Source of the DNA: Pseudomonas sp. BGr12
GTDB lineage: Bacteria; Pseudomonadota; Gammaproteobacteria; Pseudomonadales; Pseudomonadaceae
Assembly (NCBI RefSeq): GCF_030272895.1
Contig: NZ_JALRNF010000021.1
Span: forward strand, 1 to 64,000
Direction of reading: 5' to 3'
DNA length: 64,000 bases
Position 1 is the stretch's first letter, and each line of letters begins with the position of its first letter. Below are positions 56,842-64,000 of the stretch, piece after piece. The notes beneath the pieces are model-generated. The model had not been told where the DNA came from and did no database searches. It saw nothing but the letters and a program-made list of their open reading frames with translations. A program made the translations under genes and the position numbers.

Positions 56842-58760
56842 TGCGCCCCGGCCTGCTGTTCGCCACCCTGCTGCTGGGCGCCGGTGCCCAGGCTGCACCG
56901 CTGTACTGGGGCGATATCCGCGACGGCAGCCTGTACTTCGTCGCACACCAGCCCGACACCCTGAACATCAGCTGGCAGCCGGCCTGGCAGGCCGATGCCA
57001 ACCAGGAGCGCCTGTACCTGCTCGACGGCCAGGGCCACCTGCAGGCCGAACGGCTGATCAAACCCGACGAAACCCGTGGCCGGCAGCGCTGGCCGCTGGC
57101 CGCCGGCAGTGCCCCCTACCAGTTGGAGATCCCCGGCTACAGCTTCCGCCGCTACCGCATCGAGCACGCTGACAGCACCCGTGCCCTGTTCGCCCCGGCC
57201 AAGGTGCATTTCAGCGCCGAAGTCGGCCCGGGAGTCGAGTTGTACTTTCGCGTACCTGCCGGCCAGCAGGCGACACTGGCCGGCAAGTACCATGGCGGCG
57301 TGCACGGCCTGCAGGTACGGCGCCTGGGCGATGGCCAGCAGTTGAACCTTGGCCTGCGGCCCTACCGCGCCTATTGGCAGTTCGACCGCCTGCCGTTGCC
57401 GGTATCGAGCAGCGACCAGACCTTCCGCCTGAAGCTGGAAGGCCGTGGCAAGGTGGCGTTCTGGCTCGACGGCAGCGCCAACCTGTTCGCCCAGCAGGCC
57501 GAGCAACTGGGCGACTTGCCCAGTGCCGACGGCAAGGTGGCGCTGCGCCTGGGCACTAAACAGCTGGGCCGCACGCCTGACCTGGGCGTCAACCTGCCCT
57601 ATGTGCTGCCGCCGGCTTCCAGCTACGGGGTGCTCGATGCCCTGGCGCCACAGGCCGCCGGTTACTACAGCTTTGCCGACCTGATGGCGCGCAAGCCCGG
57701 CTACGAGGATGCCTTCCGGCGCTTCTACCAGCAACGCTACCGGATCCGCCAGGACATCACCCTGCTGGCCGGCACCGGTCGCGAATCGGTGCTGGCCGCC
57801 GACCGCACCCGCCACGACGGCCTGGATGCCTGGCTGACCAGCACCAAGGGCCTGGACAGCAAGGCCCTGCACTACATCGCCTTTGCCGACGAGCCCAACC
57901 TCAACTACAGCGACTACCCCACCTTCAGCCGCTACTTCCAGGCCATGGCCGAGCGCGTGCAGGGCTTCCCCGGCGCCCGCGAGGCCGGGGTGCGCATCGC
58001 CATGCCGGCCAGCTCCAACCTGGTCAACGGCCCCTTCCATGCCGGCAGCCGCGAACGCATCGGCCTGGACTGGGCCCGGCGTTTGCTCAAGGAACACGGC
58101 GCGCAGATCGACGCCCTGGCCTGGCACGAATGGATGGTGCGCGACCTCTTGGCCACCCGCACCTACCGCGACGCGGTGCGCCAGGCCGCCGAGCTGGTGG
58201 GCCTCGACGCCCGGGGGCGGCCCAACAAGGCCCTGCTGCTGGACCAGACCAACCTCTCCAGCGGCTCGAGCCTGAGCCCCTACGACCAGGAAACCCACTA
58301 CGCCGCCCTGTGGTGGACCTCGGTGGTGATCAACGCCTCCCAGGACGGCCTGCTCGACATGCTCAACTGGTTCCATGTCGCCGACGAGCCGGAGTGGCCC
58401 AAGGGCATGGTCCGGGTGCTCAGTGAAGACCGCTTCGAACTCAAGCCGGTGGGCCTGGCCCAGCAGTTCATCCAGCAGCACTGGCTGGACCAGGTGCTGG
58501 CCCTGGACAACGACGCCTTCGAGGTCGACGCCCTGGCCATGGCCCGCGACAAGCAGCGCAGCCTGCTGGGCGTGAACAAGGGCCAGCGCCTGCAGCAGGT
58601 CAGCCTGGCACTGGACAGCGCGCAATGCCCGCAAGGCAAGCTCAACCTGTTCGGCCCGGACAACACCTCGCGCAGCGCCGTCTACGATTGCCGTGACGGC
58701 CGCGTGCATTTTCAACTGCCGGGGCAAACCCTGTTCGCCCTGACCTGGAGCGCTTCGTGA
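56838..58760 (+). CDS. exported glycoside-hydrolase-like protein
   Basis: A 640-aa protein with a signal peptide (LLGAGAQA, cleavage about residue 20). The first ~240 residues look like beta-sandwich modules; the rest resembles a clan-A TIM barrel, with candidate catalytic glutamates in FADEPNLNYSDY, AWHEWMVRD and FHVADEPEW. It may be a glycosidase that trims the exopolysaccharide, comparable in role to PslG, although I cannot assign a family. It overlaps the flippase gene by ATGA. The frame is open for 1,400 bp upstream, but that is a shadow of the flippase and deacetylase genes. Confidence 0.75.
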   Translation: MMRPGLLFATLLLGAGAQAAPLYWGDIRDGSLYFVAHQPDTLNISWQPAWQADANQERLYLLDGQGHLQAERLIKPDETRGRQRWPLAAGSAPYQLEIPGYSFRRYRIEHADSTRALFAPAKVHFSAEVGPGVELYFRVPAGQQATLAGKYHGGVHGLQVRRLGDGQQLNLGLRPYRAYWQFDRLPLPVSSSDQTFRLKLEGRGKVAFWLDGSANLFAQQAEQLGDLPSADGKVALRLGTKQLGRTPDLGVNLPYVLPPASSYGVLDALAPQAAGYYSFADLMARKPGYEDAFRRFYQQRYRIRQDITLLAGTGRESVLAADRTRHDGLDAWLTSTKGLDSKALHYIAFADEPNLNYSDYPTFSRYFQAMAERVQGFPGAREAGVRIAMPASSNLVNGPFHAGSRERIGLDWARRLLKEHGAQIDALAWHEWMVRDLLATRTYRDAVRQAAELVGLDARGRPNKALLLDQTNLSSGSSLSPYDQETHYAALWWTSVVINASQDGLLDMLNWFHVADEPEWPKGMVRVLSEDRFELKPVGLAQQFIQQHWLDQVLALDNDAFEVDALAMARDKQRSLLGVNKGQRLQQVSLALDSAQCPQGKLNLFGPDNTSRSAVYDCRDGRVHFQLPGQTLFALTWSAS

Positions 58761-58794
58761 CAGCGCACCTCAACCTGAAAACAGGAGGAGCACC

Positions 58795-59484
58795 ATGAGT
58801 GCTTTGAGCAAGATCCAGGACCGCATAAAGCGTAAGGGACTACGCAACACCCTCAGCGCTGGGGTCAAACGTTATCTGTTCTATCATTGGGAACTGCTGT
58901 GGATGGAGCGTGACCTGGTCAGCCCGGTACCGCCGCACAACCTCAAGCCCTACCCGCCACTGCGGATCGAGACCATCACCGTGAACAACGCCGGGGCCTT
59001 CGCCCGTCACTTCGGTGACCGGGTCGAGACCATGCGCGAACTGGCCGCCGAGGGGCATACCGGCCTGATGTTCCTCGATGATGCAGGCGATGCGGTGGCC
59101 TTTATCTGGGGCAGCCTGCGCCACTACCACGACCGCCACTTCTACGGCTGCTGGTTCCCGGTGGAACCTGGCCAGTTCTTCGAGTTCGGCGGCGAGCTGA
59201 TCCGCAAATACTGGGGCTCGGAGCTGTCGGTCGACCTGCAGCTGGCGTTGTGGAAAGCCATGGCCGACCAGGGCTGCGACACCGTGGTGGATGTGTGCGA
59301 GAACCACAACATCCCGGCGCTCAAGCTGCACCTGCGCATGGGCTATAAGGAACAGGGGCGGATCATGAATGTGTACTGCCTGTTCGGCCGCTGGAAGTTC
59401 TACCGCGAAACCCGCTACAGCGGCTCGCGCCTGGAGGCCCTGCGCAAACCGGCCCCTCGCCCCACCACTGCCACCGTAGCCTGA
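58795..59484 (+). CDS. GNAT-like acyltransferase
   Basis: A 229-aa protein with a GNAT-type fold by pattern: AVAFIWGSLRHYHDRHFYGC, then VDVCENHNIPALKLHLRMGYKEQGR, the latter the typical N-P-A-x-x-L-x-x-x-G-Y element. It likely acetylates or acylates a sugar or amine of the exopolysaccharide. AGGAGGAG precedes the ATG. It has no membrane segment. Confidence 0.82.
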   Translation: MSALSKIQDRIKRKGLRNTLSAGVKRYLFYHWELLWMERDLVSPVPPHNLKPYPPLRIETITVNNAGAFARHFGDRVETMRELAAEGHTGLMFLDDAGDAVAFIWGSLRHYHDRHFYGCWFPVEPGQFFEFGGELIRKYWGSELSVDLQLALWKAMADQGCDTVVDVCENHNIPALKLHLRMGYKEQGRIMNVYCLFGRWKFYRETRYSGSRLEALRKPAPRPTTATVA

Positions 59485-59488
59485 GCCT

Positions 59489-60661
59489 ATGCAAATGGAT
59501 TTGAAATGGTACCCCTCGCTGCGTGCCGACGGCTTTCCCGCCGAGGCCTACGAACAGCTGCGCCAGCGCCTGCCGGGCAGCACACCGTTCAACCACCTGG
59601 GCTGGTTGCAGGCGGCCGAAGCGGCGTTGCCGGCCGATCAGCAGCTACAGGTACTGGTCGGCCATCACCAGGGCCAACTGTGCCTGTGCCTGCCCTTGAT
59701 CCGTGGCAGCGAACGTTTTGGCCCGCTGACTGTCCAGGTGGTGCGCCACCTGGGCTACCCCTTGAGCGATCGCATCGCCCTGCTCGCCGACCTGCCGGCG
59801 GGCGCGGCGGCACAGGTGCTGCGGGCCATCCGCCAGCGCCTGCCCCACGCCCTGCTGCAACTGAGTGAAGTGCCGGACGATGCAGCGCCGCAAGCCCTGC
59901 TCAGCACCTGGCAGCGGCGCAGCTCGCTGTTCGAACGACGCCTGAGCTGCCGGGTGCCGGTGCACCGCATCGTCCCCGAAGACCGCCAGGAAATCAGCGG
60001 CGATCCACGCTACAAACTGCGCCGCGCGCGCAAGCGCATCGCCGCCTGTGGCGCCCAGGTGCGCCGGGTGATCCCCGACGCCAGCACCATCAAAGCCCTG
60101 CTCGATGCCGTGGCCGATGTCGAGGACGTCAGCTGGAAAGGCGATGACGATGTCGGCATCTTCTCCGGCACCCTGCGCCGCCAGTGGATGTACCAGGCCT
60201 TTACCGCACTGGCCGAGCAGGGCCTGGTGCGCATGGTCCTGCTGGAGCTGGGCGGGCGCTGCATCAGCTACCGCCTGGGGGTGTTCGAGCACGGGCGGGT
60301 CTATGACTACAACCTGGCCTTTGTGCCTGCCCATGCTGATCTGGGCAGTGGCCGGGTACTGCTTGAGGAATGGATTCACTGGGGCCTGGATGACGGCTGG
60401 GAATGGGTCGACGCCTCGCGCGTCAGCCTGAACAATTCCAGCCACCAGTTGCAGGAGCGTATGAGTGCCCAGCTTGAGCAACAGCGACTGAGTTTTTACA
60501 GCTGGAGGCCTGATGGCCTGGCCCTGGGTCTGGGCCTGCGCCTATGGCGACGCTTCAAGCCGCAATTGCAACGCCTGCGTCATTCACGTCCGGCGCCTGC
60601 CGCCGAGCCGATTCCCGAACCGGAGAACCCGAATGCCCTCACAGGTCATAGTCAACGCTGA
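59489..60661 (+). CDS. CelD/BcsL-type GNAT acyltransferase
   Basis: A 390-aa protein of the CelD/FemAB-related acyltransferases found in exopolysaccharide clusters. The segment KLRRARKRIAACGAQVRRV followed by EDVSWKGDDDV and the C-terminal GRCISYRLGVFEHGRVYDYN mark the GNAT_6 domain (about residues 165-320). It follows the previous gene by 4 bp. With two acyltransferases in a row the polymer may carry two different acyl groups. Confidence 0.85.
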   Translation: MQMDLKWYPSLRADGFPAEAYEQLRQRLPGSTPFNHLGWLQAAEAALPADQQLQVLVGHHQGQLCLCLPLIRGSERFGPLTVQVVRHLGYPLSDRIALLADLPAGAAAQVLRAIRQRLPHALLQLSEVPDDAAPQALLSTWQRRSSLFERRLSCRVPVHRIVPEDRQEISGDPRYKLRRARKRIAACGAQVRRVIPDASTIKALLDAVADVEDVSWKGDDDVGIFSGTLRRQWMYQAFTALAEQGLVRMVLLELGGRCISYRLGVFEHGRVYDYNLAFVPAHADLGSGRVLLEEWIHWGLDDGWEWVDASRVSLNNSSHQLQERMSAQLEQQRLSFYSWRPDGLALGLGLRLWRRFKPQLQRLRHSRPAPAAEPIPEPENPNALTGHSQR

Positions 60662-61424
60662 CGACTTCGGACTCAGCGCCCACACCAACGCGGTCATCCT
60701 CCACGCCTTCCAGGCCGGGCTGATCAGCTCGGCCACCGCCATGGCCAACATGCCGGCCTTCGCTGCGGCCTGCACCCTGGCCCAGCTGCCGGCGCTGCGC
60801 GGCCGGGTGGGCCTGCACTTCAACCTGACCTTTGGCCGGCCCTTGAGCGAAGCCATCGGCAAAGAGCCGCGCTTCTGCACCCCCAGCGGCGAATTCGACC
60901 TGCGCATCAAGCAACACACCCTGCGCCTGAGCCGGCGCGAACGCGAAGCCGTCGAACAGGAACTGCTGGCCCAATGGCAGCACTGCCTGTGCCTGGGCCT
61001 GATGCCCAGCCATGTCGATTCCCACCAGCACGTGCACAACATCTGGCCGATCGGCCTGATCGTCGCGCGCTTTGCCGCGCGTGTAGGCGTACCGGTGAGG
61101 CTGGCGCGCAACCTGGGGCACAACATCGGCCCGGTGAAGCGGGTGTTCAAGACCCTGCTCAACCACCGGATCCGGCGCTTGGCGGGCGCGACGGCGGACT
61201 ATGTGTGCACGCCGGCGGACCTGCGCGCGGGGCTCGCGCCGGACACGGGCTTGCTGGAGGTGGTGGCCCATCCCAGCGCGCTGGGCGGGCATGATTTCGG
61301 CGACGCCTACCTGGGCACGGGCGAGTCGCTCAAGGCCCTGGTGGAGCAGCGCCTGGAGGGCGTGCCACGGGTCGGCTACGGGGTGCTGAACACCGAGCGG
61401 CAACCGCTGACTTCGCCGGTGTAG
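60633..61424 (+). CDS. ChbG/HpnK (YdjC) family deacetylase
   Basis: A 263-aa YdjC-fold carbohydrate deacetylase. VNADDFGLS at residues 6-14 gives the metal and catalytic aspartates; HVDSHQHVHNIWP gives the metal histidines; VAHPSALGGHDFG the third. It removes acetyl groups from N-acetylated sugars; related HpnK enzymes act on hopanoid sugars. The ATG at 60,633 with CCGGAGAA upstream overlaps the previous gene by 29 bp. Last gene of the operon. Confidence 0.9.
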   Translation: MPSQVIVNADDFGLSAHTNAVILHAFQAGLISSATAMANMPAFAAACTLAQLPALRGRVGLHFNLTFGRPLSEAIGKEPRFCTPSGEFDLRIKQHTLRLSRREREAVEQELLAQWQHCLCLGLMPSHVDSHQHVHNIWPIGLIVARFAARVGVPVRLARNLGHNIGPVKRVFKTLLNHRIRRLAGATADYVCTPADLRAGLAPDTGLLEVVAHPSALGGHDFGDAYLGTGESLKALVEQRLEGVPRVGYGVLNTERQPLTSPV

Positions 61425-61440
61425 CGCGGCGGGGCTAGCC

Positions 61441-61744
61441 AGTGGCGAGTCCTAGGACCTATCCTACGCGGTCTGTCGCTCTCAGTAGCTTGCCCGGGGA
61501 AGGCCTTCGCACTAGGCTCGCCAGGTCACTGAATGTTCGGTGATCGGGTTTGGCGACCCGGACAAGTTATGCGATCACCATGGCGGCAGTTGGTTCATTC
61601 CAGCACTCCCTCTATGGCGGTTGTGCGCGGGAGGGCTTCGGCCCTGCCGGGTTCCTAACTTACCGGTTCGCCAACCCGCGTACAGCTGCCACCCAACTTG
61701 TTTGGCGACAAAGGCGTGGCGGCTCCCCAAGTTAGGAGTTGACC
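61441..61744 (+). ncRNA. structured leader before the DUF3077 gene (candidate riboregulator)
   Basis: A 300-nt gene-free stretch with many complementary segments. GGCGAG/CCTAG (61,444-61,455) pairs with 61,512-61,522. A local hairpin occupies 61,545-61,560. A UUCG-capped hairpin AGGGC-UUCG-GCCCU is at 61,632-61,645. TCGCCAA at 61,668-61,674 can pair either with TTGGCGA at 61,550-61,556 or with the same heptamer at 61,702-61,708. TCCTAACTT at 61,653-61,661 is the exact complement of 61,729-61,737, which contains most of the AGGAG ribosome site of the next gene. This is the layout of a leader with two alternative folds that hides or exposes the ribosome site. I do not recognise a known family. 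Confidence 0.55.
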
Positions 61745-62047
61745 ATGAAGAAGCTCGTCCCCGATCCCCCAAGCCTGCACCTTGTCGAAACCGCCGAAAC
61801 GCCGGTCAGCAGTTGCCCCGATCATCCCCCGCTGTTCAATGTCCGCGCAGGCGTCAGTGCCGAAGATGCCCTGGTGCATGCCCTGCTCTACCTCAAATGC
61901 GCCAATGCGACGATTCCCCAGGCGGTGGAGTACACCAGTGCCGACGGGCGGGGGTTTGTGTGGTCGACGCAGCATTCGGTGCAGATGGCCATGGGGTTGA
62001 TTGATGCGGTGTTGGATGGGATTGAGTTGCGACGGCTAGCCGACTGA
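61745..62047 (+). CDS. small DUF3077 protein
   Basis: A 100-aa acidic protein of the DUF3077 group, seen in multiple copies in pseudomonads. It starts MKKLVPDPPSLHLVETAET and has a helical C-terminal half (SAEDALVHALLYLKCANATI, then SVQMAMGLIDAVLDGIEL) resembling a four-helix, sensor-like bundle. No function is established. The ATG at 61,745 has AGGAG 6 bases upstream; the upstream TTG at 61,739 is not favoured. The long structured leader suggests post-transcriptional control. Confidence 0.85.
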   Translation: MKKLVPDPPSLHLVETAETPVSSCPDHPPLFNVRAGVSAEDALVHALLYLKCANATIPQAVEYTSADGRGFVWSTQHSVQMAMGLIDAVLDGIELRRLAD

Positions 62048-62071
62048 CCAACTTATAGGGTGCAAGAGAGT

Positions 62072-62105
62072 GGATTCATTTTTCAAAGCAAGTAAAAATG
62101 AATCC
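62072..62105. other. 12-bp hairpin at the end of the transposase remnant
   Basis: Bases 62,072-62,083 are the exact reverse complement of 62,094-62,105, around a 10-base loop. It lies between the convergent DUF3077 gene and the transposase remnant. The stem is A/T-rich, so it may act as a bidirectional terminator, but there is no separate T run. Confidence 0.55.
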
Positions 62106-62583
62106 GCCCGCCGCTTTTTCGCCGTCGCAGCCACCGCATGGCGCAAGCCAGAGAGACCCTTACGGCATAACTTTTCGCAAGCTTGTCGAAGCGAATAACG
62201 ATTCTGCGGTTCTCTTCCAGCCAGCCCAACATGCGCTCAACGATGTTGCGCTGTCTGCATTTTGGTTGCTCAAACATCTTGGGCAAACCGGGTTTGGGCC
62301 TGCACTTCATTGAGCGCAACGAGATGACCGGTTGCATTCGATACCGGTCGCAATAGTGACGTAGCGCGTCGGCGTCGTAGCCATTGTCGGTAAGCAACCA
62401 TCGGCAGTGCTTACTTCGATCATACAGGTTTGCAAATCGATCAAGCCTTGGTCGTTGAGCTTCAAATGCAACCGCTTGAGCATCTGATCGAACGTTCCCC
62501 GGTTTCGCCAATCCCGAACCTGCTGGTAGACCGTTGACCAAGGCCCACGCCTCTGCCAAGAGCCCATAACGCTTCGCCATCAC
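62083..62583 (-). pseudogene. decayed IS5-family (IS427-like) transposase
   Basis: The minus strand holds pieces of one transposase in two frames. The start MAKRYGLLAEAWALV reads in one frame; GPWSTVYQQVRDWRNRGTFD continues in another (62,307-62,567); then LLTDNGYDADALRHYCDRY, RNIVERMLGWLEENRRI and FDKLAKSYAVRVSLACAM return to the first frame. The central part with the first catalytic Asp is missing, between the LIDLQTCMIE segment and the LLTDNGYDAD segment. It must be inactive. It still carries the C-terminal DDE-type pieces. Confidence 0.88.
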
Positions 62584-62673
62584 AGGATTCCTTTCCGTAG
62601 ATGGCTGAAGACTCTACAAAATTTCGATTTTCGACACGCCTCGGTTGAGTTTCACAGGATTTCGTACAGAGCC
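62083..62673. mobile_element. IS5-family remnant with one recognisable end
   Basis: The sequence ending tttcgtacagagcc at 62,660-62,673 is a typical IS427-type terminal repeat (read outward, ggctctgtacgaaa). No matching inverted copy was found on the other side, near 62,050-62,085, so that end is lost or diverged. Confidence 0.7.
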
Positions 62674-62845
62674 TAATAACCAACCGAACCCCGCCAAAAC
62701 CAAATTTATGAAGCCATGTCAGAACCACCACCCCAATCAAATCAACATTAAATTATAATGGGCTCATCCATGAGCACCTGACATGTACAGCTTCTAACAC
62801 TTACAAAGCCTCAAGCACAAACCATCCAAAAACATAACCCCACAC
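62674..62845. other. AT-rich gap without a gene
   Basis: 172 bases, markedly AT-rich (for example aattataatg near 62,751), between the insertion remnant and the stop of the Rhs gene. An immunity gene would be expected on this side of the toxin tip, but I see no open frame of useful length here. Confidence 0.5.
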
Positions 62846-64000
62846 CTACTTATCATACCCAGTAACAGACGCCCTATTGTACATATGCAAAAAGCGCTCA
62901 TCATTACGCCCATGGCAAAATGCGTAAATATGGTGTCCTTCTAACACCTCATTAGTATTCAGCGTATGCAACGCCGTTTGACTATCAAGTTCATGGACAT
63001 AGATTGCTCTTTTATTGGGAAATGGATTATTTCTGCTCAACTTCAGCATATCTTCACGAAAAAAATCAGGATAATCTAACTGCGGATGCCTGATTACACT
63101 TATAGGTTTCCTTTGAAAAAATACCGATCTCAACAGGTTTTTCGGTTTATTGGAAAACACGTCCAACCAGTTATTACCCTCAGGCGCCCCATGCACTCCA
63201 GTATAGAAATGAACATCACTAGCGGAGCCACGGCGTGCGATTTGTTGAATGGGATCGTCCAAATCACTTCCAATGATGCGCGTGTTAGCCCCCCAGAAAT
63301 GCCGAGTGGGCTGACCAGGGTTGTTTACTGTTTCCTGATACCATTGCAAATGTTGTCTATAGTTCGGCGTTCTTATGACATTTGTCTGCTTGTATACATC
63401 ATTAAAATGTAGCGCACGCTCGGAAGCAGCACCGCCTTGACCAAGTGCACTGCCAGCTCGACTTGAACTTACTACGGCCTGAACACGCGTGGCGAGCTTG
63501 CCAATCTTCGATACCGACCACCTGATCAGCCGTCCCGCCGCATAGGCAACTGAAGGTACGATTGTCGCAATATCAATGGCTGTGGAGATGCCGCCCAGTA
63601 TTGAGGAAAGTTTCGGGTTGGTATAACGAATGGCTTCACTGGCGATATGCAGCCCGACTGACACAACCGTTGCGGCAAACAACGCACCGGCAATCACCAG
63701 GCTGGCGCCGCCTGTGGGAATGGCCAGGAGTACCGCTGCAGTCGCCCCCAGGATCGCTACGCCGCCCCAGATCAGAGTGGACATCATCCGCACATGCCAT
63801 GGGCGGTCATCTACTGGCGGCTGCGGTGGGTCAAAACTTGCAATCAACTTGTTCATTTCGCTGAGTTGGTGCTCCTGCCCCCAGCGGCTGAGCATGATGT
63901 GCCCGCTCGGGTCGTGCAGGTTGACCGGATCACCTCCACAATAGGCCCTGTCGTTGATGCCGCCAGCGCCCAGTGGACTCCAGCCGTCGCGTTGGTAGAA
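62846..64000 (-). CDS. Rhs protein C-terminus with AT-rich toxin-like tip (partial)
   Basis: The frame is open to the window edge; 385 residues are visible and the N-terminal part is outside. It begins with the end of the Rhs core (INDRAYCGGDPVNLHDPSGH). Counting from the Met at 63,895, two hydrophobic helices lie at about residues 40-85, a common feature of Pseudomonas Rhs tips. The last ~150 residues, encoded by the AT-rich 62,846-63,400, form the variable tip. It has VHFYTGVHG (His235) and IYAFCHGRN (Cys327), a spacing that recalls the His-Cys pair of caspase-like (clan CD) proteases; this is a guess. No immunity gene follows. Confidence 0.85.
   Translation of the reverse strand, partial: FYQRDGWSPLGAGGINDRAYCGGDPVNLHDPSGHIMLSRWGQEHQLSEMNKLIASFDPPQPPVDDRPWHVRMMSTLIWGGVAILGATAAVLLAIPTGGASLVIAGALFAATVVSVGLHIASEAIRYTNPKLSSILGGISTAIDIATIVPSVAYAAGRLIRWSVSKIGKLATRVQAVVSSSRAGSALGQGGAASERALHFNDVYKQTNVIRTPNYRQHLQWYQETVNNPGQPTRHFWGANTRIIGSDLDDPIQQIARRGSASDVHFYTGVHGAPEGNNWLDVFSNKPKNLLRSVFFQRKPISVIRHPQLDYPDFFREDMLKLSRNNPFPNKRAIYVHELDSQTALHTLNTNEVLEGHHIYAFCHGRNDERFLHMYNRASVTGYDK

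Noticed and set aside
61425..61560. Attachment site or tRNA remnant after the exopolysaccharide operon
   Set aside because: Palindromic pieces suggested it, but no integrase, tRNA fold or direct repeat pair was found.
61540..62004. Small proteins of 154 aa or 61 aa read across the DUF3077 leader
   Set aside because: The first runs through the DUF3077 gene in a wrong frame; both have Arg/Pro/Cys-rich sequence and no good ribosome site, whereas the base-pairing fits an RNA element. A short upstream peptide cannot be fully excluded.

Overview
The window looks like a chromosomal segment of a Pseudomonas, most likely of the P. putida group. The evidence is the high GC content, the dispersed REP-type palindromes typical of that group, and a mixture of beta-oxidation, exopolysaccharide and polymorphic-toxin loci. 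No rRNA, tRNA or CRISPR array was seen.

Region 1 (1-30,600) is a catabolic island for an unknown CoA-activated, hydrophobic substrate. A plus-strand operon (231-6843) encodes two ~600-aa acyl-CoA dehydrogenases, a crotonase/3-hydroxyacyl-CoA dehydrogenase fusion and an SDR. A minus-strand operon (13,152-7036) encodes an SCP-x-type thiolase, a split pair of MaoC proteins, an SDR, a DUF2889 protein and two exported DUF1254/DUF1214 proteins. A plus-strand pair (13,421-16,742) encodes a DUF1302 outer-membrane protein and an exported DUF1329 protein. A second minus-strand operon (24,749-17,659) encodes two acyl-CoA dehydrogenases, an SDR-MaoC fusion, a thiolase homologue that has lost its catalytic residues, and an acyl-CoA synthetase. 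A MalT-type LuxR regulator (25,007-27,688), another acyl-CoA dehydrogenase, an MFS transporter and a hotdog thioesterase complete it. Together they provide uptake, CoA activation, alpha,beta-dehydrogenation, hydration, oxidation, thiolysis and regulation. No ring-cleavage or terminal oxygenase gene is present, so a saturated or branched acid is a reasonable guess, but the substrate cannot be read from the sequence.

Region 2 (31,100-36,050) is housekeeping: a DUF1810 protein, an OsmC-type peroxidase, a serine/threonine-type transporter, L-serine dehydratase and a LysR regulator. Region 3 (36,051-43,110) holds a 1739-aa minus-strand protein resembling the large toxin-like proteins of Pseudomonas, with an AT-rich inserted segment, followed by a membrane sulfatase/phosphoethanolamine-transferase-like gene.

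Region 4 (43,432-61,424) is a long exopolysaccharide operon behind a sigma-70-like promoter. It encodes UDP-glucose dehydrogenase, a UDP-glucuronate epimerase, an initiating sugar transferase, a kinase-like ATPase without the Walker A lysine, a Wza-like lipoprotein, a chain-length protein, three glycosyltransferases, a Wzy-like polymerase/ligase, a polysaccharide deacetylase, a flippase, a glycoside-hydrolase-like protein, two GNAT-type acyltransferases and a ChbG-type deacetylase. The gene set and its position beside a LysR/serine dehydratase pair recall the Pea locus of P. putida KT2440; this is from memory.

Region 5 (61,425-64,000) begins with a ~300-nt stretch rich in alternative base pairing just before a small DUF3077 gene, in which the ribosome-binding site has a perfect upstream complement. 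It continues with a decayed IS5-family transposase and the C-terminal end of an Rhs protein with an AT-rich toxin-like tip and no visible immunity gene. The DUF3077 leader, the degenerate thiolase and the Rhs tip are the observations most worth following up.
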